64,000 nt of DNA from HyVt-337 sp964428895 (GCA_964428895.1 CAYRZU010000005.1:9499-73498), one strand, 5' to 3'. Counted from the stretch's first letter, positions 52,358 to 61,836 are shown. Program-made: numbers and translations. Notes: generated by a model from the letters alone, not told the origin.

Positions 52358-53203
52358 CTACAGCAGGCCGAGCGGCGTTGTGGTTTCCGGGAAGGTCTCA
52401 GCCGTCAGAGGCCGGTCGGCATCGAACGAGGCCACGCAGCCGGAGTTGTTCTCGCTGGTAATGGCGACGGCCCGGTCCGAGATCACCTCGTAACTACCGT
52501 CAACCGGGCGATGGCTGAGCAGGAAGAACTCTACGCCGAGTTGGTCGGCCAAGGCGTCGATCTGTTCGGGCTCTTGTCGGCGTCCCCAGGTCCATTCGTA
52601 GACGGCGCCTCCGCGGAGCAGGTCCTCATCGTGGTTGGCCCGGTCCAGGATCTCCGCGCCAATTCGGTCCAAAGCAGCCGGGGATGGAATCGAGTGGGCG
52701 ATCAGCACCCCCCCCGGTGTTCGGACGGCCAGGGGTTGGCTCTGCAGGAACATCAGCACCGCCTCGAGGACCTCCTCGCCGCCGCCTTCAAAGGCGCTGA
52801 TGACATCGGCGGTGAATTGGCGGCACAGATTCCGTCCGTCCTTTGAGACCTCGCGGCCCGTGATTTGGGCTACGTCGTGATTGGACAGCAGGAACAGCAG
52901 TTGTTCCGGGTGGGCGACTTTCAGCCGGGCGGCGCGGAGCAGCAAATCAATGCTCCGATCCTTATTGGACTTTGGGTCGAGCTCGCCGTGGATGAGTTCC
53001 TGCAGCACCAGGATGCGCTGGGGGTGGTCGGCCAGGTCCGCGTGTTTGATAATTCGGGCCAGCAGGGGCCGTTGCCCGTGAAGATCGCCGGCGACGACCA
53101 ACTCGCAGGGGGTCTCCAGCCAAACCGTGTTGCCGCGGCGGCGGTTGTCTTCGGTATTGATCCGGGCGGCGTTTCGGAAGATGTCGGCAACCGGGTGGGA
53201 CAC
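52358..53203 (-). CDS. PPP-like metallophosphoesterase, variant
   Basis: 281 residues. GDLHG (Asp40, His42) opens the calcineurin-like fold, LLSNHD (108-110) gives the NHD motif, and VLIAHS and FFLLSHRP supply later His ligands. The usual GDxxDRG motif between them reads LVLQELIHGELDP, so the bridging Asp and the DRG are missing. It may still hydrolyse phosphoester bonds, but metal binding must differ from standard PP1/PP2-like phosphatases. Starts at GTG 53203, 5 nt after the kinase stop: a kinase-phosphatase operon. Confidence 0.8.
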   Translation of the reverse strand: MSHPVADIFRNAARINTEDNRRRGNTVWLETPCELVVAGDLHGQRPLLARIIKHADLADHPQRILVLQELIHGELDPKSNKDRSIDLLLRAARLKVAHPEQLLFLLSNHDVAQITGREVSKDGRNLCRQFTADVISAFEGGGEEVLEAVLMFLQSQPLAVRTPGGVLIAHSIPSPAALDRIGAEILDRANHDEDLLRGGAVYEWTWGRRQEPEQIDALADQLGVEFFLLSHRPVDGSYEVISDRAVAITSENNSGCVASFDADRPLTAETFPETTTPLGLL

Positions 53204-53208
53204 GATCT

Positions 53209-54054
53209 CTAGCTTCCGGGCCCGTCATGGCGCGCCATGGCTCGCCGGACAAGCCCCAGACGCGAAACGACAGCGTCCATGTTCTGTGGGCGTCGGTCCG
53301 GCAGGAGTTCAACGCAGTCCATCACGAGTTTGCTGAGGGCGGGAGGCACCTGGGGGTTGACCTGCTCAGGCGGCGCCAGCTGCAGGTCGGCCTTGAGGGT
53401 GACCTGATCCTGTTTGGGCAGGATTGTGGGAATAGGCTTTGCGGTGAGGACCCAATAGAGCGTGGCGCCGTAATTGAAGACGTCGGTCCGGGCGTCGAGG
53501 GGCTTACGTTTGACCTGTTCGGGGGCGATGTAGTCGGGCGTGCCCTGGATGCGGTCTTTAATCTTGCCGATCCGGCAGCTCTGGCCGAAGTCGATGATCT
53601 TCACCGTGCCGTCGGGCCCGGCCAGGATGTTGTTCGGCTTGAGGTCGGCGTGAACCCATCCTTGGCTGTTCATATGGGCCATGGCCTCGGCCACACGCGT
53701 GAAGATATGGACGATATCGCCCATGGCTTTCGGTCGATGGTCCTGGAGGGTCTGGCCGGGGCAAATCTCCATGAACATCTGGAGTTCCCGCACGCGGAAG
53801 AGCAGACGGACTTTCCGCACGCGGTGGATCTTCCGGATCGCGTCGTGGTCGAGGTCCTGAGCGACGTGGTATTCGTTGAGCGCTTGATGAAAGAAGCGGA
53901 CGTCACGCGGGGTCCGCTTGACAATCCTCTTGAGTGCAAACCGCTGGCTGGTCTTGCGGCTGCGGACCTCGTAGATAACGCTTCCGGCGCCGTTACCTAG
54001 GTGGCGCACCACGTGATAGCCGGGGACTTGCAGTGTCCTCGAGTCGCTTGGCAT
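53209..54054 (-). CDS. Serine/threonine protein kinase, cytoplasmic
   Basis: 281 residues, a bare kinase domain with no membrane helix. Glycine loop LGNGAGSVIYEV (19-30), Lys42 in FALKRI, catalytic loop HADLKPNN (His135, Asp137, Lys139), DFG 155-157, APE 177-179. The residue after His135 is Ala instead of Arg, so it is a non-RD kinase and may not need activation-loop phosphorylation. The short C-terminal lobe ends at MARHDGPGS. Paired with the PPP-like gene; its target is unknown. Confidence 0.92.
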   Translation of the reverse strand: MPSDSRTLQVPGYHVVRHLGNGAGSVIYEVRSRKTSQRFALKRIVKRTPRDVRFFHQALNEYHVAQDLDHDAIRKIHRVRKVRLLFRVRELQMFMEICPGQTLQDHRPKAMGDIVHIFTRVAEAMAHMNSQGWVHADLKPNNILAGPDGTVKIIDFGQSCRIGKIKDRIQGTPDYIAPEQVKRKPLDARTDVFNYGATLYWVLTAKPIPTILPKQDQVTLKADLQLAPPEQVNPQVPPALSKLVMDCVELLPDRRPQNMDAVVSRLGLVRRAMARHDGPGS

Positions 54055-54296
54055 GTCTTGAGTGTCTCAGGGATAACGCTGAATGATCGAATTAACGAAA
54101 GTATTCTATCTTGGGTCGCGTTCCGTGGATAGGCTCGTGTTGGTGCTATCTTCGGATTCTGCCCGGCCGGCCGAAAGAGGCCCACAATTGCTCTGGGGCG
54201 GAAAAGCTAACTCAAGATTGCCCCTGCCCGTTCCGACATATTCCGTGAGAAGAACCGCGCGCGGGTTTTCGCGCCAAACACGTTAAGGATAGCACC

Positions 54297-55064
54297 ATGG
54301 CTCACTTGCAGAATCTAACCGTTGACCAGATCAGCCAGGCCGTTACGGGGGCGGTCGACAAGCAAACGCCGATCACGGTAACTATCCGTACGGGCAAATC
54401 TTGGAATAGTTTCTATAGCCGATTCCTGGCGACCGATGATTCCCATCTGTTGATCCTGCCGCCCACCGGCGATCAGGGAGATGTCTGTGACCTGACGGTC
54501 GCCGACCGCGTGGGCGTCAGCTTCAAGTTCGGCCACTACAAGCACGTCTTCTCGGCGACCGTGGTCGGCCGGGCCGAACACACCGGCGATGACGGGCAAG
54601 GCGTGGAGGTCGTTCAGTTGGTCGGCCCGAGCCGCATGCAGCGGTTGCAGCGGCGTGCGTTTCAGCGCGTGGCGGTTCCGGACGAATCGTTAGTCCGAGC
54701 GGCGTTCTGGGTCGGTGGCAGCGAAGTCGAGCCTACCGGCCGCCAAGACGAAGCCAGCGTGTGGACCGGAACGGTCGGCGACATCAGCGCCGGCGGCTTC
54801 CAAATGAACTGCCACAACTACACCGGGCCGAGCTTCCAGGTTGGCGAACTGGTTGGCGTGCGGCTGATGTTCGGTGTCGGCGGGGAGACCTGCTTTGTCG
54901 ACGGGCAGTTTCGTCACGCCGAGACCCACGGCGAACAGACGCAGATGGGCTTCCAGTTCGTGGGCCTGGGGCACAGCCGCCAGGGCCGGGCGGCCCTTCA
55001 GTTGATCTCGGCCAAGGTGGCCGAGTTCCAACGGGCCTCCAACCCACGTCGCCAGGCGTCCTGA
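54297..55064 (+). CDS. YcgR-like PilZ-domain protein
   Basis: 255 residues. N-terminal beta-rich domain (about 1-110) of YcgR/flagellar-brake type, then a PilZ domain (about 115-240) with RRAFQR (Arg120, Arg124) and GDISAGG as c-di-GMP ligands. A Lys/Arg-rich tail ends the protein. YcgR slows flagella in E. coli, but no motility gene is nearby, so the target may be another envelope process. Divergent from the kinase gene, sharing a 242 nt upstream region in which no clear promoter was seen. Confidence 0.85.
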   Translation: MAHLQNLTVDQISQAVTGAVDKQTPITVTIRTGKSWNSFYSRFLATDDSHLLILPPTGDQGDVCDLTVADRVGVSFKFGHYKHVFSATVVGRAEHTGDDGQGVEVVQLVGPSRMQRLQRRAFQRVAVPDESLVRAAFWVGGSEVEPTGRQDEASVWTGTVGDISAGGFQMNCHNYTGPSFQVGELVGVRLMFGVGGETCFVDGQFRHAETHGEQTQMGFQFVGLGHSRQGRAALQLISAKVAEFQRASNPRRQAS

Positions 55065-55110
55065 CGGGAGCGTCCTTGATGGGCTCAATGAGGGGGATTA
55101 CGATGGCGAC

Positions 55111-55638
55111 ATGTCCGCCGCCACCGATCCGCTGACCTATAGCGTTTGGCCCACCGCTTGGGGTCCCATGGCCGCAGTCTGCCAAGGCAGCCGCCTGAGC
55201 CGTGTGGTCCTCCCGCACTATCGCGCCAACGAACTTGACGAACTGATCCATTGGGAACACCCGGGCTGTCAGCGTCAGGACGAGCCCTTCGCCGAACTGA
55301 TCGAGGCGTCTCGCGCTTACTTCAACGGCCAGGCCGTCTCCTTCGATGCCATCGCCTGCGACTTGCCCGCCGAGAGCACCTTTGGCGGCAAGGTGCTGCG
55401 AGCGTGTCAGCAGATCGAATACGGGCAGACCCTCAGCTACCGGCAACTGGCCATGAAGATCGGCCGTGAAGATGCCGCACGCGCCGTCGCCGCGGCGCTG
55501 GGCAAGAACCCAATTCCATTGGTCATTCCCTGTCACCGCGTGACCTACGCCGACGGGCGGCCGGGCGGGTTCTCCGCGCCCGGCGGGATCGAGCTCAAAC
55601 AGCGCATGTTGGCCGCCGAAGCGTCACCGCCGACCTAG
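55111..55638 (+). CDS. ogt: Methylated-DNA-protein cysteine methyltransferase
   Basis: Suicide repair enzyme that removes alkyl groups from O6 of guanine onto its own cysteine. 175 residues. Active site PCHRV, with the upstream GKVLRACQQIEYGQTLSYRQLA helix-turn-helix and the ARAVAAALGKNPIPLVI recognition helix. The N-terminal ribonuclease-like domain is present. Soon after the PilZ gene and 79 nt before aconitase. Confidence 0.96.
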   Translation: MSAATDPLTYSVWPTAWGPMAAVCQGSRLSRVVLPHYRANELDELIHWEHPGCQRQDEPFAELIEASRAYFNGQAVSFDAIACDLPAESTFGGKVLRACQQIEYGQTLSYRQLAMKIGREDAARAVAAALGKNPIPLVIPCHRVTYADGRPGGFSAPGGIELKQRMLAAEASPPT

Positions 55639-55652
55639 CCAGACGCGCGGGA

Positions 55653-55681
55653 TTGCTCGGCCGCGGGCCGCGTGGTATCCT
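55653..55681 (+). promoter_or_regulatory. Possible aconitase promoter
   Basis: TTGCTC (55653-55658) and TATCCT (55676-55681) with a 17 nt spacer, 36 nt before the ATG at 55718. Modest boxes, ideal spacing. Confidence 0.4.
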
Positions 55682-55717
55682 GGCCGGCTCGATGGCATCG
55701 CTTAGGAACGCCTGGCC

Positions 55718-57802
55718 ATGGCTCAGACGCTGACACATAAGATCCTTGCCGATCACCTGGTTGACGGGGTGCTCACCCCCGGCAGCGAGATCGGCATTCG
55801 CATCGACCAGACTCTCACCCAGGATGCGACCGGGACCACCGCCTTCTTGCTGTTGGAGGCCATGGGCGTTCCGCGCGTTCGTACGGAGCTGTCGGTCAGC
55901 TACGTCGATCACAACACCGCTCAGTTCGGCCCCGAGAACCACAACGACCATCTGTACCTGCAGTCCATTGCAGCCAAGGTAGGGGCGACCTTCTCGCGGC
56001 CGGGCAACGGCATCTGCCATCAGGTGCATTTGGAGCGGTTCGGTCGGCCGGGCCGGACGCTGCTCGGTTCGGACAGCCACACGCCCACCGGGGGTGGCAT
56101 GGGCATGCTGGCCATCGGCGCCGGCGGGCTCGACGTGGCCGTGGCGATGGGCGGCGGGCCGTTCTACCTGACCTGCCCGCGCGTGATCGGCGTGGAGCTA
56201 CGCGGGCGCCTGCAGCCGCCGGTGGCCGCCAAGGACATCATCCTGAAACTGCTGAGCATCCTGAGCACCCGCGGCAACGTGGACTGTGTGGTCGAGTACT
56301 GCGGCGAGGGCGTCGCGAGCCTTCCCGTTCCCGCCCGCGCCACTTGCACCAACATGGGCGCCGAACTGGGGGTGACCACCAGCGTGTTCCCCGCCGACGA
56401 CGTGACGAGTCAGTTCCTGGCCGCTCAAGGTCGGGGCGACCCGTTCACCGCTCTGGCCGCCGATGCCGACTGCGTCTACGATACCGTCACCAAGCGCCTG
56501 CACGCCGAGCGGGACGCGTCGGCTGTCGCGAACATTCGCCAATACGCCGCTGATGCCGACATCAGCGACGCCGATGACGATGGATTCGTTGAGGCCTCCT
56601 TCAGCCGTATCGTGATCGACCTGGCCCAGCTCGAGCCCCTCGCCGCCGGCACGCCCAGCCCGGACAACATCTGCACCGTGCGTGCTCTGGCCGGCAAGAA
56701 CGTCTCCCAGGTGCTGATCGGCTCGTGCACCAACTCCAGCTACCAGGATCTGATGCTGGTCGGGACGTTGCTGGCCGGCCGGACCGTCAGTGACGGCGTC
56801 GAACTGGGCATCGCCCCGGGCAGCCGGCAGGTGCTGGCGATGTTGGCCGAAACCGGCGTGCTGGCCGACATCGTCCGGGCCGGGGCACGCATCCTGGAGT
56901 CGGCCTGCGGGCCCTGCATCGGCCAAGGCTTTTCGCCGGCCGAGGGCACGGTCAGTGTCCGGACCTTCAATCGCAACTTTGCCGGCCGATCCGGCACCCC
57001 CGGCGACGAGGTGTACCTGGTCTCCCCGGAGACCGCCGTTGCCGCGGCCATCACCGGTGAGCTGACCGATCCGCGTGATCTCGTTGAGCGACTGGGGACG
57101 GATGTTCCCGCTATCGACCCACCCGCCACGTTCGAGATTGACGATGGCATGATCAAGCCGCCGTTGTCTGCCGACCAGGCCGACAGCGTGGAGATCATCC
57201 GCGGATCGACCATCGTCAAGCCGCCCGCCGGCGAGCCCCTGCCGGATCCGCTGTCCGGAACGGTCCTGATCAAGGTGGGCGACAAGATCACCACCGATCA
57301 CATCATGCCCGCCGGGGCCTTGCTGAAGCTCCGCTCGAATGTGCCGGCCTACGCCGAGTACGTCTTCAACTGCTTCAACGAGCCCGGCACGGAGACCTTC
57401 GCGGCGCGCGGATTGGCCCTCAAGGATGCCGGCGGGGCGGGCGTCATCGTCGCCGGGGACAGCTACGGACAGGGCTCCAGCCGCGAACACGCCGCCCTGT
57501 GCCCGATGTACCTGGGCGTTCGGGTTGTCATCGCCAAGGCCATTGAGCGGATTCACCAGGCCAATCTGGTCAACTTCGGCATCTTGCCGCTGACGTTCGC
57601 CATGCCGGGCGACTACGACGCGGTGGGGCAAGGCCACGACCTGGTCATTGCCGACGTAGCGTCGGCGGTGGCGGGGGGTGAAACCGTGGAGGTGGAGAAC
57701 CGGACCACCGGCGAGCGATTCACCTCCCTGGTGCTGCTGACGCCGCGTCAGCGACAGATTCTGGTCTCCGGGGGCCTGCTGAATTACACCGCGGGGAAGT
57801 AA
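55718..57802 (+). CDS. acn: Aconitate hydratase, short bacterial type
   Basis: Citrate/isocitrate isomerase with a 4Fe-4S cluster. 694 residues, shorter than AcnA/IRP (about 900) and close to the Aquifex-like bacterial form. Fe-S cysteines in IGSCTNSS and ACGPCIG; active-site SDSHTPTGGG and GDSYGQGSSREHAA. The swivelling domain (about 500-694) follows a linker as usual. Own promoter and terminator not certain. Confidence 0.96.
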   Translation: MAQTLTHKILADHLVDGVLTPGSEIGIRIDQTLTQDATGTTAFLLLEAMGVPRVRTELSVSYVDHNTAQFGPENHNDHLYLQSIAAKVGATFSRPGNGICHQVHLERFGRPGRTLLGSDSHTPTGGGMGMLAIGAGGLDVAVAMGGGPFYLTCPRVIGVELRGRLQPPVAAKDIILKLLSILSTRGNVDCVVEYCGEGVASLPVPARATCTNMGAELGVTTSVFPADDVTSQFLAAQGRGDPFTALAADADCVYDTVTKRLHAERDASAVANIRQYAADADISDADDDGFVEASFSRIVIDLAQLEPLAAGTPSPDNICTVRALAGKNVSQVLIGSCTNSSYQDLMLVGTLLAGRTVSDGVELGIAPGSRQVLAMLAETGVLADIVRAGARILESACGPCIGQGFSPAEGTVSVRTFNRNFAGRSGTPGDEVYLVSPETAVAAAITGELTDPRDLVERLGTDVPAIDPPATFEIDDGMIKPPLSADQADSVEIIRGSTIVKPPAGEPLPDPLSGTVLIKVGDKITTDHIMPAGALLKLRSNVPAYAEYVFNCFNEPGTETFAARGLALKDAGGAGVIVAGDSYGQGSSREHAALCPMYLGVRVVIAKAIERIHQANLVNFGILPLTFAMPGDYDAVGQGHDLVIADVASAVAGGETVEVENRTTGERFTSLVLLTPRQRQILVSGGLLNYTAGK

Positions 57803-57816
57803 CCCGCCCCTGAGGG

Positions 57817-57845
57817 TTGGCCGGGCCGACCGAGGCCGGTACAAT
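57817..57845 (+). promoter_or_regulatory. Promoter before the duplicated-domain exported protein
   Basis: TTGGCC (57817-57822) and TACAAT (57840-57845) with a 17 nt spacer. The predicted start lies about 20 nt before the GTG at 57872. Confidence 0.55.
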
Positions 57846-57871
57846 ATGCCCAATCACACCGAGAACGTCAC

Positions 57872-59035
57872 GTGATCGACCGATACCCAATTATCATCCT
57901 GCTGGCGGTATTGCTGCAGGGCTTGCCCGTTTGGGGCCAGGCGAGCCTGGAAGGCCTGGACGACACGCCCGAGCAGCCCCAGACCCAGCCGGCCTCCTCG
58001 GACGCCGAGAGCGTCGACCCGGCGGATCTGCCCCTGGGCGCCGTCGGCGAGGGCGACGGGTCATCGCTGGCCTGGCCGCCCCCGGACGAACCGGGCGCGG
58101 TTCTCGTCGGCGGGCGGGGTATCCTCAGCGCCGACGACCCCGGTTCGGGCAGTCTGTTGAACGAGGACGATCAGGACGTTCCGCCCACGCAGACCATGGA
58201 CTATGAGGAGTCGGCCAAGAAGGGCCGCCGGATCGTGGCCGGCAGCGCTCTGATCAACCGCCGCTGCATCCTTCGGGTGGACCTGGAAACCGGTTGGGCG
58301 ATGGTGCGGTTCCTGCCTGAGAAAGGCCAACCCCACGAGCCGCCGCGATGGGTCCTGCCCAACCGTGTGTTGCAGGAGATGGAGATGACCCTGGCCGATC
58401 GGCCGGCCGCCGTCTTCCGGATTTCGGGTGAGAATACGCTTCATGAGAAGAAGGTGTTCATCCTGATTCGCAAGGCGACGATTCTGGTCGATCATCCCGG
58501 CTTGGCCGACGAGGTCGCCGGAGCGCCCCCCGATGACACCGCCGAGGCGACCACACAGCCGGCAGACGGTACAACGGATTCGAGCGAAGATGGCTCCTCC
58601 GACGAGCCCGCCGTCAGCAGTACCGACGTTGGGGCGGCCTTGCTGGCCGAAAACCCCGGGGCGGCCGTGCTGACCCCGGTGCGTCGGCCTTACAGCGAGC
58701 GCGACGAGCCGGGCTCGGTGGCGCCGGCCGACGACGGGGAGATATTCCACCCCGGTCGCGGGCACATGGTCATCAATCGACTGGTTACCATCTTGCCGGT
58801 CGGCGAGGGAAACTGGATGGAAGCGGTCTTCGAATCCGACAACACCGGGCAGGAACCGCCGCTTCGACTCTTGCCCTGTCACATGGTCCCCCGGGCCAAG
58901 GATCTCAAGGACCCGGAAGTTATGGTCAAACCCCAGAAGCGGTACCACATCACCGGCGAAATCACCGAATACCGAGGGCGACGGTATCTGTTGCTGCGAA
59001 AGATCCTCAGCAAACGCGACATGGGCGAGTTCTGA
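57872..59035 (+). CDS. Exported protein with an internal duplicated domain
   Basis: 387 residues from the GTG at 57872. A signal peptide (IIILLAVLLQGLPVWGQ) is followed by a Pro/Gln/Asp-rich spacer. Two similar units, about 120-203 and 295-379, share the order GxxxINR, then a PP-x-LP block, then V-F/Y-x-ISGE or ITGE and a final ILIRK/LLLRK strand, which suggests an OB-like or beta-barrel fold. A Ser/Asp/Thr-rich linker separates them. No known family. Its neighbour is a BatA-like membrane protein 45 nt downstream, probably co-expressed. Confidence 0.8.
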   Translation: MIDRYPIIILLAVLLQGLPVWGQASLEGLDDTPEQPQTQPASSDAESVDPADLPLGAVGEGDGSSLAWPPPDEPGAVLVGGRGILSADDPGSGSLLNEDDQDVPPTQTMDYEESAKKGRRIVAGSALINRRCILRVDLETGWAMVRFLPEKGQPHEPPRWVLPNRVLQEMEMTLADRPAAVFRISGENTLHEKKVFILIRKATILVDHPGLADEVAGAPPDDTAEATTQPADGTTDSSEDGSSDEPAVSSTDVGAALLAENPGAAVLTPVRRPYSERDEPGSVAPADDGEIFHPGRGHMVINRLVTILPVGEGNWMEAVFESDNTGQEPPLRLLPCHMVPRAKDLKDPEVMVKPQKRYHITGEITEYRGRRYLLLRKILSKRDMGEF

Positions 59036-59080
59036 GTCCTGTTCGGCAAACGGCCGACCACGCGTCGGCTTGGACAGGGG

Positions 59081-60781
59081 ATGATGACATTCGACTGGCC
59101 ATGGCTGCTTCTCTTGATGCCGTTCGTTGTCGCCGCTGCGCTGGTGGCGCTGCTGCGGCGAGATCGGCATCGCCTGCGGGTGGGCAGCCTGCGGCTGTGG
59201 GAACGGGCCCAGGCGGCTACTCCCGCAGCCGGCGGGTGCGTGCGGCGACGCTTCAACGCACCGTGGATATTGCTGCTGGCTGGGGCCACGATAGCCGTCC
59301 TTGCGCTGGCGCGACCCGCCTACCACGGTACGGCCAGCGTCCGACGCGTGGCGGTCGTGGCCGGCCCTTCGGCTGAGTTTACCGTCGCGGACGACCTTGC
59401 CCGGCCCGTCGGCGCCTTCCTGGATCGCCTGAATCCCTCCGATCACGTATGGCTGGTCTGGCCGGATGTGTTGGGTGGAACGGTCGGGCCCATGTCGCCC
59501 GGGGCCGCACGACGGGAGGTCTATCGGACGGCGATTCTGTCGGCTCGATTCGACGACCTGTCCTTTCCGGCGCCTCCCGCGGAAGCGACGCAGGCGGTGG
59601 CCTTCATTCCGGCTGGCGCCCGGAGTGAGCGCCTGGCGGCCGATGGGGTGGCCACCGTGTCGGTATCCTTGCCGGCCGTAACCATCGACCGCTTTGGGGC
59701 TGTCTCTGGGGATGGCAAGGCAGAGGTGCTCGTCGCCTTGCGCAATAATACGGAGGTCATGCAGCCGGTTCATTGCGAGATATCGACTCATGACCCGAAG
59801 CAGCGGAGACTCCTCGACCAGACGCGCCTGGTCTTGGCCCCGTTGGAGTCGGAGGACGTTCTTCGGGCCGTTCCGGCTTCGCGATCACTGGTCGCAACGG
59901 TCTACACCGATGAAGGCGCGTCGGTGGTTTCGGAGGCATATCTGGTCGGCGAGCCGACGGTCGCACGGACGGTCGCTCTGCTGGGGCGCGACCATCCGAT
60001 GCTTCGACGATTTGTGGCAGCCGATCCACTCCTGGAATTGACAGCCGACGCCGCCGACGCGGACCTCATCATCGCCAACGGGGTCGAGGCGCCCGCGGGC
60101 GCCCCGGCGCTGGTGGTCAGTCCGTCCTTCGGCGACGACGATCGAACGGACGTCGGGCTCGGCGGCGCCGATGTCGCCGCGGATGATCCGGTGATGAGAG
60201 GCGTTGACTTCGCCGGCGTTGCGGTTCGGGCTCTGTCCGCGCCGGTTGTATCCGCGGCTCGGAGGCCGCACCCGTTGGTTGCGGTCGACGGCCAGACGAT
60301 CATCTGGCGCAGCGCCGACGGCCCCCTGGGCAGCCAGGCCGAGCGGCGCGTCGTGGTCGACTTTGACCTGGCCGCCGACAACACCAATTGGACATTGGCC
60401 GAGTCGTTCGTGATCTTCATGGCCAATGCAGTCCGGTGGCTCTTGCCGCCCGGCCCGCAAGGCGGCTACGACGCCTTGACGCCCGTCGAAGCGGGGGACC
60501 TGGCGGGGTGGGAGATGCTGGTCGGCCGGCCTCGGGCGGACGGTTCGAAACGCCTGGCCTGGCCGGGGCTGTATGAAGGACCGGACGGGCAGGTGGTGGC
60601 GGTCAGTGTGACCGGGTTGAGCGGCCATAACTCAGGTGAATCGGTTGTGGAACAGATATCGACAATCCCGTTGTCCGAGCCGTCTTACGAAGACGTTGGG
60701 CGCCAGTTGTGGCCAGTCGGGGCGCTGCTGGGGCTGGCATGCTGGTTGGCCGCGTGGGCCTTGCAGGCAAGAATGGATTAA
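59081..60781 (+). CDS. BatA-like membrane protein of unknown function
   Basis: 566 residues. N-terminal membrane pair (WPWLLLLMPFVVAAALVALL and APWILLLAGATIAVLALARP) resembles the BatA N-terminal domain found in aerotolerance operons and many planctomycete proteins. About 440 beta-rich extracytoplasmic residues follow, then one C-terminal helix (LLGLACWLAAWAL). There is no von Willebrand MIDAS motif, so it is not a complete BatA. Twelve nt before the radical-SAM gene, likely the same operon. Confidence 0.8.
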   Translation: MMTFDWPWLLLLMPFVVAAALVALLRRDRHRLRVGSLRLWERAQAATPAAGGCVRRRFNAPWILLLAGATIAVLALARPAYHGTASVRRVAVVAGPSAEFTVADDLARPVGAFLDRLNPSDHVWLVWPDVLGGTVGPMSPGAARREVYRTAILSARFDDLSFPAPPAEATQAVAFIPAGARSERLAADGVATVSVSLPAVTIDRFGAVSGDGKAEVLVALRNNTEVMQPVHCEISTHDPKQRRLLDQTRLVLAPLESEDVLRAVPASRSLVATVYTDEGASVVSEAYLVGEPTVARTVALLGRDHPMLRRFVAADPLLELTADAADADLIIANGVEAPAGAPALVVSPSFGDDDRTDVGLGGADVAADDPVMRGVDFAGVAVRALSAPVVSAARRPHPLVAVDGQTIIWRSADGPLGSQAERRVVVDFDLAADNTNWTLAESFVIFMANAVRWLLPPGPQGGYDALTPVEAGDLAGWEMLVGRPRADGSKRLAWPGLYEGPDGQVVAVSVTGLSGHNSGESVVEQISTIPLSEPSYEDVGRQLWPVGALLGLACWLAAWALQARMD

Positions 60782-60793
60782 GGGACTAACGCG

Positions 60794-61816
60794 ATGGCCG
60801 AAGAGCTTCATGAGGCGATGCTGTGGTCGGCGGAGGATGATCAGGCCGTTCGGTGCGGACTGTGCGCCCATCGGTGCCGGCTGATGGTGGGAGACTTCGG
60901 CATCTGCCGCGTCCGCCAGAACGTGGGCGGCAAGCTGAAGACACACAGTTACGGCCAACTCGTGGCCATGAACGTCGACCCCATCGAGAAGAAGCCCCTC
61001 TTCCATTTTGTGCCCGGTACGACCAGTCTGTCGATCGCCGCGGCCGGCTGCAACTTCCAGTGTGAGTTCTGTCAGAACTGGCAGATATCCCAGCAGCCTC
61101 GCCAGGGCGACCAGAGCGGGCGGGCGACCACGCCCGAACAGATCGTCGCTGCCGCCCAGCGTTACGATTGCGCTTCGATCAGCTACACCTACACCGAGCC
61201 GACGATCTTCTACGAGTTGGCCTACGACACCGGCAAGCTCGCCCACCAGGTCGGCATTCGGAATTGCTTCGTTTCCAACGGATTCATGACGCCTGAAGCC
61301 GTCGAGACCATCGCCCCGGTTCTGGACGCCATCAACGTGGACCTCAAATCGTTTCGGGACGAAACCTACCGCCGCGTGATGCACGGCCGCCTGGGGCCAG
61401 TACTGGAATGCCTCAGAGCGCTCGTCGCTGCCGACGTGTGGGCGGAAGTGACCACGCTGATCGTGCCCGGCCTGAATGATTCGGAGGATGAGCTGCGAGA
61501 CATCGCCGCCTTCATTGGTGGCGAACTCGGCCCGCACGTGCCGTGGCACGTCAGCCGCTTCCACGGGGACTACAAGATGACGGGCACGCCCGCGACGTCG
61601 CTGGAGAAGCTGCTGCTGGCCTGTCGGCTCGGCCAAGAGGCGGGGCTGAAGTACGTCTATTGTGGGAATGTGTCGGGGCAGGTGGACGAGCGAACGTTGT
61701 GCCCGGCCTGTTCGACGGTCCTGATCGATCGCGTGGGGTACTCGATCCGCAGCATCGACATTGGCGACGGCCGATGCGGAAACTGCGGCGAGGCAATCGA
61801 GGGGCGCTGGCGTTAG
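60794..61816 (+). CDS. amrS: AmrS-like radical SAM enzyme (AmmeMemoRadiSam group)
   Basis: 340 residues. An N-terminal Cys cluster (CGLCAHRC, then C at about 38), the radical SAM CNFQCEFC motif (CxxxCxxC) near residue 80, and C-terminal CPAC...CGNCG cysteines. The architecture matches AmrS from the AmmeMemoRadiSam system, named for its usual partners Memo and AMMECR1; neither is within the window. The substrate is unknown. The last strong signal of the operon is this gene. Confidence 0.92.
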   Translation: MAEELHEAMLWSAEDDQAVRCGLCAHRCRLMVGDFGICRVRQNVGGKLKTHSYGQLVAMNVDPIEKKPLFHFVPGTTSLSIAAAGCNFQCEFCQNWQISQQPRQGDQSGRATTPEQIVAAAQRYDCASISYTYTEPTIFYELAYDTGKLAHQVGIRNCFVSNGFMTPEAVETIAPVLDAINVDLKSFRDETYRRVMHGRLGPVLECLRALVAADVWAEVTTLIVPGLNDSEDELRDIAAFIGGELGPHVPWHVSRFHGDYKMTGTPATSLEKLLLACRLGQEAGLKYVYCGNVSGQVDERTLCPACSTVLIDRVGYSIRSIDIGDGRCGNCGEAIEGRWR

Positions 61817-61820
61817 CGCC

Positions 61821-61836
61821 GGCGCTAGAAAGCGCC
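61821..61836. repeat. Small GC-rich hairpin between amrS and the basic peptide gene
   Basis: GGCGCT AGAA AGCGCC forms a 6 bp stem with a 4 nt loop just after the amrS stop, next to a second GGGCCG/CGGCCC stem at 61838-61859. It could assist termination from either side; no strong T-run is present. Confidence 0.35.

Noticed and set aside
59081..60781. Complete BatA/von Willebrand protein
   Set aside because: No MIDAS motif (DxSxS) was found; only the N-terminal membrane pair resembles BatA.
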